The translations under genes were made by a program, and so were the position numbers. DNA of 64,000 bases from CBDDFN01 sp965227065 (lineage in GTDB: Bacteria > Pseudomonadota > Alphaproteobacteria > SPJN01), in the NCBI GenBank assembly GCA_965227065.1, contig CBDDFN010000020.1, positions 806,001 through 870,000 on the forward strand, given 5' to 3'. The notes beneath the pieces were generated by a model, which saw only the letters and a list, made by a program, of their open reading frames with translations, had not been told where the DNA came from and ran no database searches. Positions 39,774 to 48,069 of this stretch are shown here, piece by piece. Numbering within the stretch: the first letter of the stretch is position 1; every line of letters begins with the position of its first letter.

Positions 39774-40864
39774 TGTCATTGGATTTCCTCAGAAACCTAG
39801 CTTTTGATGGAGAATTGAAAGATTTCTTCACCGAGGATTACCACGAACTTGGCAGTCGCTCTACAGGTATTCACCTGAGGTTTGACGAGCGGTTTTTGCG
39901 AGTTATCGCATCGTGGTCCCGAGTATCTGATAATTTCCAAACAAATTGGTATGAAACAGACACTTGGGGCTCCAACCTTGGTCGTGCACTTGATGAATTT
40001 CGACTATTCCTAGACGGTCAGTCGAAGTCAGAGTTTGAATATTTCTGGCCCTACCTATCAAGAGAGTTTTGGGATAATCCTAGACAAGTTGTGCAGATAC
40101 TGGTGGATGTTAAGTCTGCAAGGGATCCTCTTCTTTCGGACGGCCCACGCGAATACAAGAAGTTTCCAATTGTGTATCGTGAAATGGGTCCGATCGAAGC
40201 TCATTACTCCCAAGGAAGTGCTATCGAGGCGAGCGGAAAGAAAGGAACAATTTGTGGCTTCGTTGAGGATGCCAGTTCAAACCAATATGCATTAACATGC
40301 GGTCACGTCGTGAGCACGGTCGGGTTGGACGTACAAGACGGACACCGGCGGCTGCCTATGTTAGGTACTGCCCACGCGGTGGAAGTGCCAATTCAATCCG
40401 GAAACTGTAATCGACACGCCGCACCTGCAGCAAATGGACTTGATGTCGCTTTGATTGATACTTTGGCAGGTGGCGCTGTTTCATTGGGTCCTGTTCGGGG
40501 ACTTGAAGCTATCGCAACTATATCAAGTGGCGATTTTGTAGAGATGCATGGGCAGGCCAGTCGTAGAAAGCGCTTGGGCATGGTTATGAATGCGACGATT
40601 TGGAAGCAAATCGATTTGTATGGTGACGGCAATTTATATTGCTGCGGCGATATTTTCGAGATCAGTCACCGGTCAACGCAGTACGTAAACTCACCCTTTA
40701 GCAGGCCCGGAGACTCCGGAGCTGCAGTAGTCCGACCTGGGTCTGAAGGCAAATGGTTGGGTATGCTGATCGGGGGACACAGGGCATCCTCGTTCGTTAG
40801 TTATGCAGAACATATTATGGATTGGGCCAATACTGTCGTGCCCCAGGCCCGGGCAATTCCATAG
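39773..40864 (+). CDS. trypsin-like serine protease with an unrecognised N-terminal domain
   Basis: 363 residues from ATG 39773, on the stop of the preceding gene. Residues ~1-135 form a soluble, aromatic-rich region (FTEDYHELGSRSTGIHLRF, then FFW-type motifs such as FEYFWPYLSREFWDNP) that I do not recognise. Residues ~145-350 are a chymotrypsin-fold protease. The catalytic His is in ALTCGHVV (~178), Asp in GLDVALID (~223) and Ser in RPGDSGAAV (~315). There is no signal peptide, so it is probably cytoplasmic or tethered by the membrane partner. Intracellular trypsin-like proteases with extra N-terminal domains occur in bacterial conflict systems, where the extra domain senses or couples to a partner; that reading here is inference. 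Confidence 0.82.
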   Translation: MSLDFLRNLAFDGELKDFFTEDYHELGSRSTGIHLRFDERFLRVIASWSRVSDNFQTNWYETDTWGSNLGRALDEFRLFLDGQSKSEFEYFWPYLSREFWDNPRQVVQILVDVKSARDPLLSDGPREYKKFPIVYREMGPIEAHYSQGSAIEASGKKGTICGFVEDASSNQYALTCGHVVSTVGLDVQDGHRRLPMLGTAHAVEVPIQSGNCNRHAAPAANGLDVALIDTLAGGAVSLGPVRGLEAIATISSGDFVEMHGQASRRKRLGMVMNATIWKQIDLYGDGNLYCCGDIFEISHRSTQYVNSPFSRPGDSGAAVVRPGSEGKWLGMLIGGHRASSFVSYAEHIMDWANTVVPQARAIP

Positions 40865-41278
40865 CGTGTGGTGAGCGGTACTGAACGTCAGAGTGGTCAG
40901 CTGGTCTGCTCCCCTGAAACGGGTCCATCAGATTTGTTTATCCCGTCAGGTGTTGAGCTTGCCACTCGATACGGGCCGTTCACGTGTCGGAACTGATTGC
41001 GCCTGTGGGGGGCGACTTGGCTCGAGCCGTTGCGCGCCACTAGTCTGAGCGGCAAATGCTACATTCTGTTCGCTGTTCGCGGGCTTTGATTTCCCTGATC
41101 GACCAAAACCAGTTCGCTGTTTTGATATTTGCTTCATCAGGCAATAGGTGCAGAGTTCAGGGCTAAAATCGGATGGCAATTGTGCGAAAGGCAAAAATTT
41201 CCCTGTACTTTCCCTGTTAACAGGGAATTTTAGCGGGAGACCGGATAGCCCGCACCTCCTACCGCCGCCATTAAAACG

Positions 41279-41327
41279 GCCCGCCCTTGTGGCGGGCTTT
41301 TTTAATGGCGATGGGGACTGGGTTGAG
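41279..41327 (+). repeat. 49-bp direct repeat, copy 1, including a terminator hairpin
   Basis: Identical over 49 bp to 41766-41814. It contains GCCCGCC, loop CTTGT, GGCGGGC and then T6, a textbook intrinsic terminator, although no plus-strand gene ends here. The surrounding cgccattaaaa and ttttaatggcg extend the palindrome in this copy only. Confidence 0.9.
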
Positions 41328-41446
41328 AAGCCTTGTTCGTCAGACGAGCCCGCCTTGCTTTCAATGAAAGCGGGCGAGACGGGCGGAGGGCGCGTCAGCG
41401 CCCGAGGCCAATCCCTTCCTCTCCGCCACCTTTCGCCCTTGCGCGC

Positions 41447-41468
41447 TTCGGGTGGCAGGCCACCCGAA
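41447..41468. repeat. perfect 9-bp stem hairpin upstream of the nuclease gene
   Basis: TTCGGGTGG, loop CAGG, CCACCCGAA. One of several perfect stems packed into the 250 bp before the GIY-YIG gene; others are GGGCGC/GCGCCC at 41388-41403 and GTCCCCC/GGGGGAC ending just before its start. Confidence 0.7.
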
Positions 41469-41529
41469 AACGCAATTCGGGCGGAGGAGTGTCCCCCGAA
41501 GCCTTGTGCGAAGGGGGACGAAAACAGCC

Positions 41530-41766
41530 ATGTGGTATGTTTATTTTCTCCAGCTTTCCAATCACGATATCTATGTCGGATCGACATGTGACCTCAAGCG
41601 TCGCGTGGAAACTCACAAAAGCGGTCGAGTCATCTCAACGAAGCCGTACTTGCCGCTAGAGCTGAAATCCTATGTTGCAGTTCAAGATGAGCAGACCGCC
41701 CGACAATTAGAGCACTACTTCAAATCCGGTTCCGGCAAAGCTTTTGCCAATAAGCGATTTTGGTAG
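41530..41766 (+). CDS. GIY-YIG family endonuclease-like small protein
   Basis: 78 residues from ATG 41530. It has the GIY-YIG pattern as YVYFL (residues 3-7) and DIYVGSTCDLKRRVETH, with the conserved Arg in LKRR and a C-terminal QTARQLEHYFKSGSGKAFANK block containing the expected Glu. This is the single-domain form common in proteobacteria, whose function is not settled; relatives cut branched or single DNA strands. Its stop codon's last base begins the terminator hairpin of the second 49-bp repeat. The gene is bracketed by the two repeat copies. Confidence 0.9.
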   Translation: MWYVYFLQLSNHDIYVGSTCDLKRRVETHKSGRVISTKPYLPLELKSYVAVQDEQTARQLEHYFKSGSGKAFANKRFW

Positions 41767-41814
41767 CCCGCCCTTGTGGCGGGCTTTTTTAATGGCGATG
41801 GGGACTGGGTTGAG
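41766..41814 (+). terminator. 49-bp direct repeat, copy 2; terminator of the GIY-YIG gene
   Basis: The hairpin GCCCGCC-CTTGT-GGCGGGC followed by T6 starts on the last base of the nuclease stop codon, so it serves as that gene's intrinsic terminator. The whole 49 bp matches copy 1 at 41279-41327 exactly, spaced by 487 bp. Confidence 0.9.
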
Positions 41815-41820
41815 GCCCCG

Positions 41821-42264
41821 TTACTTCGTCCCCAGGATCAGCCGCACCGTGTCGAGCGCATCAAAGGCGAGTGAGACCGTCATGGTGGCCGACATCGCCA
41901 TGGCCCATGCGCCATAGAAGCTCTTGCGGTTGGCATTGGGGCCAAAGACATCACGGGTCAGCAGGTAATAGAGCACGGGGGGCCAGAAAATGAGGTGCAC
42001 GACCGCGATCCAGTCAATATTGCCGGTGAGATCGGTGATGAAGGCCGAGGCCGGCACATTCAAAAACAGCATCATGCCGATGGCCAGACGCGGGCCCCAT
42101 TTGTGGAAGATGAACAAAAAGCCCGTAAAAAAGACGATGCTCATCCAGTTCATCCACAGATTGACCCAATCGGGCAGGTCTTGCCGTTGTTCCTGAAAAA
42201 CCCGGAAAAATTCGAGAATATAATCCACAGCGTGTGTCCCCCATTGTGTGTCGTCATTTCCCAT
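41821..42264 (-). CDS. four-TM membrane protein of unknown function
   Basis: 147 residues. Hydrophobic helices lie at about 40-57 (MSIVFFTGFLFIFHKWG), 62-78 (IGMMLFLNVPASAFITD), 84-103 (DWIAVVHLIFWPPVLYYLL) and 117-135. Trp-rich loops; no signal peptide. No family recognised with certainty. It ends seven bases from the second 49-bp repeat and starts about 190 bp from the divergent RTX gene, so the AT-rich region between may hold both promoters. Confidence 0.72.
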   Translation of the reverse strand: MGNDDTQWGTHAVDYILEFFRVFQEQRQDLPDWVNLWMNWMSIVFFTGFLFIFHKWGPRLAIGMMLFLNVPASAFITDLTGNIDWIAVVHLIFWPPVLYYLLTRDVFGPNANRKSFYGAWAMAMSATMTVSLAFDALDTVRLILGTK

Positions 42265-42454
42265 GGGGCAGGTTAGGGCAAGGGGGCAGCGTGTCTATCA
42301 CCCTTTTCGGGCCGGGCTATCACAAGTCTGTTATTCTATAATTACTATAAATTACAGGTACTTATATGTAAATTCGACATTTAGTGAATTAAGTTGTCTA
42401 AATCGAATCGGTATGAGACGCTACCAATATGGGGTTTTGATCTAGGGGTTTAAA

Positions 42455-45325
42455 GTGGCAGGTGTTCGTTACGGGACTGCTGGACCGGATACGATTTATG
42501 GCGGTCCGGGAGATCAATTCATCACCAGCTATGGTGGGGGTGACACCATTTATGGTGAAGGCGGCAATGACGAGATCCATTGCGGAAGTGGTCATGATGA
42601 AATCTATGGCGGCGAAGGCAATGACCTGATTTTTGCGCACACCGGAGATGATCAATTGTTCGGCGGTGAGGGCAATGACAGAATTGATGGTTTTGAGGGA
42701 GTGGACCAGTATTTTTTCACCCCCACCACCCTGACAAAACCCGGCGACGGGTTTGATACGATCCATGATGCGACGGACTCCGCTGATGACGTCATCCACA
42801 TTCTGGGCTCTGTTACGGCCGCAGATATTGTGATGCGCCTTTCGGCTTCCTATGACCTCACAATCCTCATTGACGGTGTGACGCCTGCAGAAGGCATGAA
42901 GCTTATTGCAAACAGCGTCCAGATTGATGGCCGGCATGTAACGGACCTTCATATTCGCTATGGCAGGATCCAGTTTTCAGACGGTACGGCGATCGATCTG
43001 CATGGCGGCTTGACCCTGACCGGCACCGAAGCCTTGCCTGACGAGATGTATGGCACGGGCTTTGACGATGTCATCAGGGGCCTTGGAGAGAATGACCTGC
43101 TGTTTGGCTATTCGGGGGATGACAGCCTCTATGGCGGATCAGGAGACGATATTGGCCATGGGGATGAAGGCGACGACATCCTTTGGGGGGGCGCGGGACA
43201 AGACACACTGTACGGTGGCGTCGGGGCGGACTTTCTCAATGGCGGCGCAGGTCAGGATGCCTTGTTTGGCGGCTCAGGATATTACACCGATACGCTTTTT
43301 GGCGGCGAAGATGATGACACGCTGTATGCCGGTCTTGGCGTCGACACATTGTATGGGGGCGATGGCGACGACCGGATGAGCCTGGACTCCGACGAGATGG
43401 GAGACCAGATGTTTGGCGGTGCGGGGTCTGACACGGCAGACTTCGGCTACTCGTCTTTTGCCTATGAGATCGACCTCGATGCAGGCACTGTGAAGGTCGG
43501 AGCGACCTTCTATGGGACGCTCGAGTCCATAGAAAACATTGACGCCAATGATGCCGACAATGTGTTGCGAGGAAGCGGAGCCGACAACACATTGCACGCA
43601 AAAGGCGGCAATGACACGCTTTTTGGTGGTGCGGGTATCGACGCGCTTTTTGGCGGCGATGGCGATGACCACCTTCATATTGGCTCAGATGATGCCGGGC
43701 AGACTATTGATGGCGGCGCGGGTGTTGACACCGCGCACTTCACGCATTCGGCGGCAGACCTGCAAATTGATTTAACGCTCGATATTGGCCGCGCGGATGG
43801 TGCGGTGTTCGCAGTGATCTATGGCATTGAGCATGTCATGGCCGGGGCGGGCAATGATGTTGTGTTCGGCAATGACGCGGACAATGAAGTGCATGGCGGT
43901 TTGGGAACCGACACGATTTACGGGGAAGCCGGGAACGACAGACTTTACGGCGAAGCTGACGATGACCGCATTCTCGGCGGGGCGGGGATTGACTTGATTT
44001 ACGGCGGGGCAGGGGCCGACACAGTCACCGCGGGAAGCGGCGATGACACGGTTCATGGTGAAAGCGGCGAAGACATTCTACGCGGCGAACTCGGCAATGA
44101 CACAATTTTTGGCGGCGCGATGAATGATGACATTGCCGGTCAGGACGGAAACGATTTGCTGTATGGCGGCACAGGCGATGACCGCGTCTATGGCGGTGAA
44201 GGCGCCGATATCGCCGCGGGTGGCGAAGGCGACGATGTTCTGGATGGGCGCGAAGGCGAAGACACACTGCGTGGCGAAGCCGGACAGGACATACTGTCCG
44301 GCGGCGACGGCAACGATGTGCTTTTTGGCGGTGACGGCAATGATCGCATCCTTGGCGGCGCCGGCGTTGATGAGATCCATGGCGGCGAAGGTGTCGATAT
44401 CATAACCGCGGGCGATGATGCTGATACGGTCTATGGCGATGACGGCAATGATCTGTTGCGGGGCGAGCAGGGGGATGATGTCCTGTATGGCGGCGCCGAT
44501 GATGACAATATCGCCGGACAGGGTGGCAATGATTTGCTGTATGGCGGAACCGGCGATGACCGGCTGTTGGGCGGCGCAGGCATCGATCAGATCTATGGTG
44601 GCGGCGGCGCCGATGTGGTCACCGCTGGAGATGATGATGACATTGTTCATGGCCAGGACGGCAACGATGTCTTGCGCGGTGAGCTGGGCAACGACACCAT
44701 TTATGGCGGCAGCCTTGATGACAATATTGCCGGTCAGGCTGGCAATGACATTCTCCATGGCGATTCAGGCGAGGATCGACTGTATGGCGGTGCCGGTGAC
44801 GATACCGGCTATGGCGGCGATGGAGACGATGTTCTTGATGGCCGCGAAGGTGAAGACACGCTTCTAGGTGACGCCGGTGCAGATATCTTGTTTGGGGGTG
44901 CGGATGCCGACCTTCTGGAAGGCGGAACCGGAAATGACATTCTGCGCGGTGATGCCGGGCTTGATGTCATGTTTGGAGGCGATGGAACCGACAAGCTTTA
45001 CGGCACTGCCGACGGTGTGATGGACATATTCGCCGCGCGCCATAGTGCGGGTGGCCCTGGTGTTGAACAGGGTGATGGCGTTGAGATCGTCTATGGTTTT
45101 GAAGACGGGATCGACAAAATACAGATCGTGTCTGATCTGCCAGGCGGTGTGACGCTTGAGTTTCTTGATTTTGCATCAGGCTCAACAACAGGGGTGATTG
45201 TCGAATATACCGCCAATCAGACAGCGATCGGAGCCCTTGCCGCCGGAGACGCAGCCGTTGGCGCGTTTGCCATCATTGGCGAGAGCACAACAACAATAAC
45301 AGCCGATGATGTGCTGATTGTTTAG
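42455..45325 (+). CDS. large RTX (hemolysin-type calcium-binding) repeat protein
   Basis: 956 residues; starts at GTG 42455 with AGGGG upstream. Almost the whole protein consists of GGxGxDxUx nonapeptides in blocks (dozens of copies such as YGGEGNDLIF, LYGGTGDDRV), interrupted by two beta-rich insertions (~residues 85-185 and ~315-365, the latter repeated near 425-460: EIDLDAGTVKVG, QIDLTLDIGRADG). No catalytic domain is visible. The C-terminus (GVEIVYGFEDGIDKIQIVSDL through DVLIV) fits the uncleaved type I secretion signal of RTX proteins. It would be exported by an ABC/MFP/TolC system encoded elsewhere and fold on calcium outside. It could be a surface-layer or adhesion protein. Its stop overlaps the convergent phosphatase gene by four bases. 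Confidence 0.9.
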   Translation: MAGVRYGTAGPDTIYGGPGDQFITSYGGGDTIYGEGGNDEIHCGSGHDEIYGGEGNDLIFAHTGDDQLFGGEGNDRIDGFEGVDQYFFTPTTLTKPGDGFDTIHDATDSADDVIHILGSVTAADIVMRLSASYDLTILIDGVTPAEGMKLIANSVQIDGRHVTDLHIRYGRIQFSDGTAIDLHGGLTLTGTEALPDEMYGTGFDDVIRGLGENDLLFGYSGDDSLYGGSGDDIGHGDEGDDILWGGAGQDTLYGGVGADFLNGGAGQDALFGGSGYYTDTLFGGEDDDTLYAGLGVDTLYGGDGDDRMSLDSDEMGDQMFGGAGSDTADFGYSSFAYEIDLDAGTVKVGATFYGTLESIENIDANDADNVLRGSGADNTLHAKGGNDTLFGGAGIDALFGGDGDDHLHIGSDDAGQTIDGGAGVDTAHFTHSAADLQIDLTLDIGRADGAVFAVIYGIEHVMAGAGNDVVFGNDADNEVHGGLGTDTIYGEAGNDRLYGEADDDRILGGAGIDLIYGGAGADTVTAGSGDDTVHGESGEDILRGELGNDTIFGGAMNDDIAGQDGNDLLYGGTGDDRVYGGEGADIAAGGEGDDVLDGREGEDTLRGEAGQDILSGGDGNDVLFGGDGNDRILGGAGVDEIHGGEGVDIITAGDDADTVYGDDGNDLLRGEQGDDVLYGGADDDNIAGQGGNDLLYGGTGDDRLLGGAGIDQIYGGGGADVVTAGDDDDIVHGQDGNDVLRGELGNDTIYGGSLDDNIAGQAGNDILHGDSGEDRLYGGAGDDTGYGGDGDDVLDGREGEDTLLGDAGADILFGGADADLLEGGTGNDILRGDAGLDVMFGGDGTDKLYGTADGVMDIFAARHSAGGPGVEQGDGVEIVYGFEDGIDKIQIVSDLPGGVTLEFLDFASGSTTGVIVEYTANQTAIGALAAGDAAVGAFAIIGESTTTITADDVLIV

Positions 45326-46632
45326 TTGGAGATAAGTGACTGAGCTGAATCTCTGCCGTCTCGGCGCACCTTCTGGCTCACAGCCCCGGCATATTCGATG
45401 CATACTGCAAGCGCGTCGTCAGGCTGCCAGCGGTCCTGCGTGTTGGCAAAGGCACTGACTTCCTCGCGCACCAGCCGCAGGGTCTCAGACATATCACCGG
45501 CGCGCTGGGCGCGGGCAAAGGCGTCCGACAGGCGGCCCAGGCCGAACTGTTCGGAATTCGCGCCACGCAACTCGGTCAACCCATCGGTCACCAGAAGCAC
45601 CGAATCATGAGGTGACAGCTGCAGGCTTGAAGGCTCATCCAGATAAAGATTGTTGGAAAACATGCCCAGCGCCGTGCCGGTATTGGTCAGCATGACGCGC
45701 TGACCATTCGACAGTTTGACGATGGCAGGCGGATGTCCGGCATTGAGGAAGGTGAGCCGCCCGTCTGTTTCGATGCGGATGATCGCACCGGTCACAAACA
45801 TATCGTCATTATCGGAGACCAAAAGCCGGTTGAGGCGATACAGAATTTGCGCCGGCGTATAATTGGGGTCCATATCCTTGATGGCGACATGAACACTGAC
45901 GGCGAGCAATGCGGCGGACACACCATGGCCTGTGGCATCGCCGATAAAGATGTTCTGGGCTTTGCCGTTATGACCCCCGCCAACCCAGCTGCACAGAATA
46001 TCGCCGGTGACAGCCCCGGCCGCCTCACTCCAATGTGCGATGCGGACATGCTCGCCATAGTCTTGCTGCTTGAACAGATTGGCCTGCACGCGGGAGGCAA
46101 GCTCAAGCTCTTCCACCATGCTGGAATGGGATTTTTCAAGCTTGCGATGCGCACTTACGGCTCGTTGCGAGGTCTGGCGCGCGCGGGCAGCAATAGCCCG
46201 GGCCGGGGCGGCGCGCAGGCCATCTGAAATCGGGGTCATGATGCGCCGGCGTGACAGGCGGGATGTCAGCCAAATACCAAAGGCGGCGCATGTCATCGCA
46301 ATGGTTGCCGCCAACGTGGCGAAGATTTGCTGTCCCGCGGGCAGCGACGTCCAGTAGGAGACATTGCCATAGACACAAGCGGCAAACACGCAGAACAGGA
46401 AACCGAAAATCACATAACGCATTGCGGGATTAAAGGTCTGACCACGGCGCACCCAGCCAACCAGCAGATTGATCCGCCGGATGGTAAAAATCAGCATGGC
46501 GCCAAAGGCAATGAAAATGCCGACGACCTGCAGTGTGCTGCTGAACGTCAAATTACTATCCCCCAATGATGAGCTGTCCCAATTTCTCATCAGTTCATGG
46601 GGAATGATCATAATTCCGTCATTGATGTGCAT
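45322..46632 (-). CDS. membrane-anchored SpoIIE/RsbU-type PP2C serine phosphatase
   Basis: 436 residues from ATG 46632 (other ATGs lie at 46608 and further in). Three TM helices near the N-terminus (LQVVGIFIAFGAMLIFTI, YVIFGFLFCVFAACVYG, IFATLAATIAMTCAAFGIWL) are followed by a basic linker with a coiled-coil (KLEKSHSSMVEELELASRVQ). The SpoIIE domain (residues ~195-420) shows the metal-binding motifs GDILCSW, IGDATGHGVSAALLA, FLNAGHPPA and LLVTDGLTELRG. Such phosphatases usually dephosphorylate an anti-sigma-factor antagonist in partner switching; no STAS or RsbW-type kinase gene is nearby. It lacks an obvious sensor domain, so the membrane part may sense directly. Confidence 0.9.
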   Translation of the reverse strand: MHINDGIMIIPHELMRNWDSSSLGDSNLTFSSTLQVVGIFIAFGAMLIFTIRRINLLVGWVRRGQTFNPAMRYVIFGFLFCVFAACVYGNVSYWTSLPAGQQIFATLAATIAMTCAAFGIWLTSRLSRRRIMTPISDGLRAAPARAIAARARQTSQRAVSAHRKLEKSHSSMVEELELASRVQANLFKQQDYGEHVRIAHWSEAAGAVTGDILCSWVGGGHNGKAQNIFIGDATGHGVSAALLAVSVHVAIKDMDPNYTPAQILYRLNRLLVSDNDDMFVTGAIIRIETDGRLTFLNAGHPPAIVKLSNGQRVMLTNTGTALGMFSNNLYLDEPSSLQLSPHDSVLLVTDGLTELRGANSEQFGLGRLSDAFARAQRAGDMSETLRLVREEVSAFANTQDRWQPDDALAVCIEYAGAVSQKVRRDGRDSAQSLISN

Positions 46633-46677
46633 CAATGCGCCAAAACGTGCCTTACAACATAAGGGTGCTGTAAATAT

Positions 46678-47136
46678 TCAAGCAATGCGGGTGGACTTGT
46701 TCACCCGCATCTGCCGCAATTGCATCATCATGAACAGGGCGATGCCAAAGGCGTAGCTGGTCAGCAGGCTCATGGGGAAATACCACCACCAGATCTTCAT
46801 GCCATGGCGGCGGCCTTCAACCATGTTCCACAGGGGAAACAGCAACAGATTGGCAAAGATCAAATCCTGTCCGCCCGATGCCGAGGCGGGATTGACAAAC
46901 AATAAGGTCGTCCAGTGCCACCAGCCGGCCTGATCACCATAGACATTCATATAGGTGATGTTGTGATACCAGCCGATGATCAGGGCAGGGAGCCCAAACA
47001 GCACAAGCAGCCCTTCAATCAGATTTGTTTTACGGCCTTCAGCCCCGGCAAAGAGATGCCGGTTTACGATGAAAACGGGAATGATGGCGGCGATGCACAG
47101 ACAGGCATAAAAGATTTCCAAACTTCCAAACGTCAT
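46678..47136 (-). CDS. DUF2834 membrane protein
   Basis: 152 residues from the ATG at 47134-47136 (MTFGSLEIFYACL), preceded on the minus strand by a GGGGGGG run; a frame continuing up to 47319 overlaps the channel gene and is not used. Four TM helices. The DUF2834 signature is visible: WYHNITYMNVYG, LLFVNPASASGGQDLIFANLL, WNMVEGRRHGMKIWWWY, AFGIALFMMMQLRQMR. Function of the family is unknown to me. It is divergent from the potassium channel gene, and their start regions lie 82 bp apart. Confidence 0.82.
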   Translation of the reverse strand: MTFGSLEIFYACLCIAAIIPVFIVNRHLFAGAEGRKTNLIEGLLVLFGLPALIIGWYHNITYMNVYGDQAGWWHWTTLLFVNPASASGGQDLIFANLLLFPLWNMVEGRRHGMKIWWWYFPMSLLTSYAFGIALFMMMQLRQMRVNKSTRIA

Positions 47137-47218
47137 GTTTCCCCCCCGAAATAGACGCCACTGGATCGCCTGAACAGTAAAGCGCACAATCCAAAGATGA
47201 AAGGCAAACACGTCCGTC

Positions 47219-47971
47219 ATGGCCACCTGGTTTGAAAGATTAAAACAGACAATTGAGCATCGCGATACGCGCGCGGGCCGTCTGTTTGACGGGGTGGTGC
47301 AAAGCCTGATTGTGCTCACGCTGGTTGCTTATTCACTCGACACGCTGCCCGATTTGCCCCGGCCCATGCGCGTCACGATCGACTGGATCGAATGGGTGGT
47401 GATCATTTTGTTTGCGCTTGAATATGCCGTGCGTGTCGTGGTTGCCGACCGGGCCTTGCGGTTTGTGTTCAGCTTTTACGGCATTGTCGATCTTCTCGCA
47501 TTCCTGCCGGCCTTGTTAACCGGGGCGGACCTACGGGCGTTGCGCGCGTTCCGGTTGCTTCGTCTGTTCAAGATTTATCAGTTCAGCCCGGCCATCAACC
47601 GGTTCCGCAAAGCCTTTGCGATTGTGCGGGACGAGCTGATCTTGTTTGGCTCATCGGCGGCAATTGTATTGTTTGTAACGGCAGTGGGCATCTATCTGTT
47701 TGAACGCGATGCACAGCCTGAGGCATTTGCATCCGTATTTCACGCTCTGTGGTGGGCGGTGGTCACGCTGACCACCGTGGGCTATGGCGATGTTTATCCC
47801 ATCACACTGGGCGGAAAGATGTTCACATTCTTCGTGTTGATCATCGGGATCGGTGTGGTTGCGATCCCCACGGGCCTGATCACCTCGGCGCTCAGTCAAG
47901 TCCGCTCCCAGGAGATGATGCAGGAAGAAAAGCGCCGCGCCGTCAATGCGCGCGACAGACAACGCGATTAG
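47219..47971 (+). CDS. voltage-gated-type potassium channel (six TM)
   Basis: 250 residues, ion transport protein fold. S1 to S4: IVLTLVAYSLD, IDWIEWVVIILFALEYAVRV, FYGIVDLLAFLPALL, then an S4-like RALRAFRLLRLFKIYQ with four spaced Arg. S5 (FGSSAAIVLFVTAVGIYLFE), pore helix and selectivity filter TTVGYGD, then S6 (FFVLIIGIGVVAIPTGLITSAL). The short basic C-terminus has no RCK or cyclic-nucleotide domain. It should conduct K+ across the inner membrane. The ribosome binding site before ATG 47219 is weak. Confidence 0.93.
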   Translation: MATWFERLKQTIEHRDTRAGRLFDGVVQSLIVLTLVAYSLDTLPDLPRPMRVTIDWIEWVVIILFALEYAVRVVVADRALRFVFSFYGIVDLLAFLPALLTGADLRALRAFRLLRLFKIYQFSPAINRFRKAFAIVRDELILFGSSAAIVLFVTAVGIYLFERDAQPEAFASVFHALWWAVVTLTTVGYGDVYPITLGGKMFTFFVLIIGIGVVAIPTGLITSALSQVRSQEMMQEEKRRAVNARDRQRD

Positions 47972-48069
47972 CTCCAGGTCCCTCATGCCGACCTTGTGAT
48001 GGCACCGTCATTGGACAAGCGGGGCAGGAGGGGGGACAAGGGAGTGTCTGAAACGGAAAGGACTGCCAG

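Larger units (their letters stand above)
40865..41529. other. 665-bp non-coding, hairpin-rich region
   Basis: No plus-strand gene is supported. A minus-strand open frame (40946-41587) covers it but has low-complexity Arg/Pro/Ser composition and runs through the hairpins, so I do not call it. The stretch contains a palindrome TTCCCTGTTAACAGGGAA (~41209-41226), a terminator hairpin (41279-41304) and further stems at 41348-41375, 41388-41403, 41447-41468 and ~41491-41519. It ends at the start of the GIY-YIG gene. The bases ~41404-41430 resemble the 3' end of a tRNA-Ser, but no cloverleaf can be drawn. Confidence 0.55.

Noticed and set aside
41404..41432. Possible tRNA-Ser 3' end
   Set aside because: Only the last ~28 bases resemble a tRNA; no acceptor partner, D-arm or anticodon arm could be drawn.
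40946..41587. 213-codon minus-strand open frame over the hairpin-rich region
   Set aside because: Low-complexity Arg/Pro/Ser/Gly composition, crosses several perfect hairpins, a direct repeat and the start of the GIY-YIG gene on the other strand; no start signal.
44025..44758. Long minus-strand frames inside the RTX gene
   Set aside because: Mirror images of the GGxGxDxUx codons; repetitive Ile/Ala/His/Pro proteins without start sites. The same holds for frames under the second RTX gene.
42455..45325. Short repeated units suggesting a CRISPR array
   Set aside because: The periodicity comes from 27-bp codon units of RTX nonapeptides in an open frame; no constant repeat with unique spacers. 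No CRISPR array was seen elsewhere.
47137..47319. N-terminal extension of the DUF2834 gene
   Set aside because: It would overlap the divergent potassium channel start; the G-rich site at the inner ATG and the family start both favour 47136.
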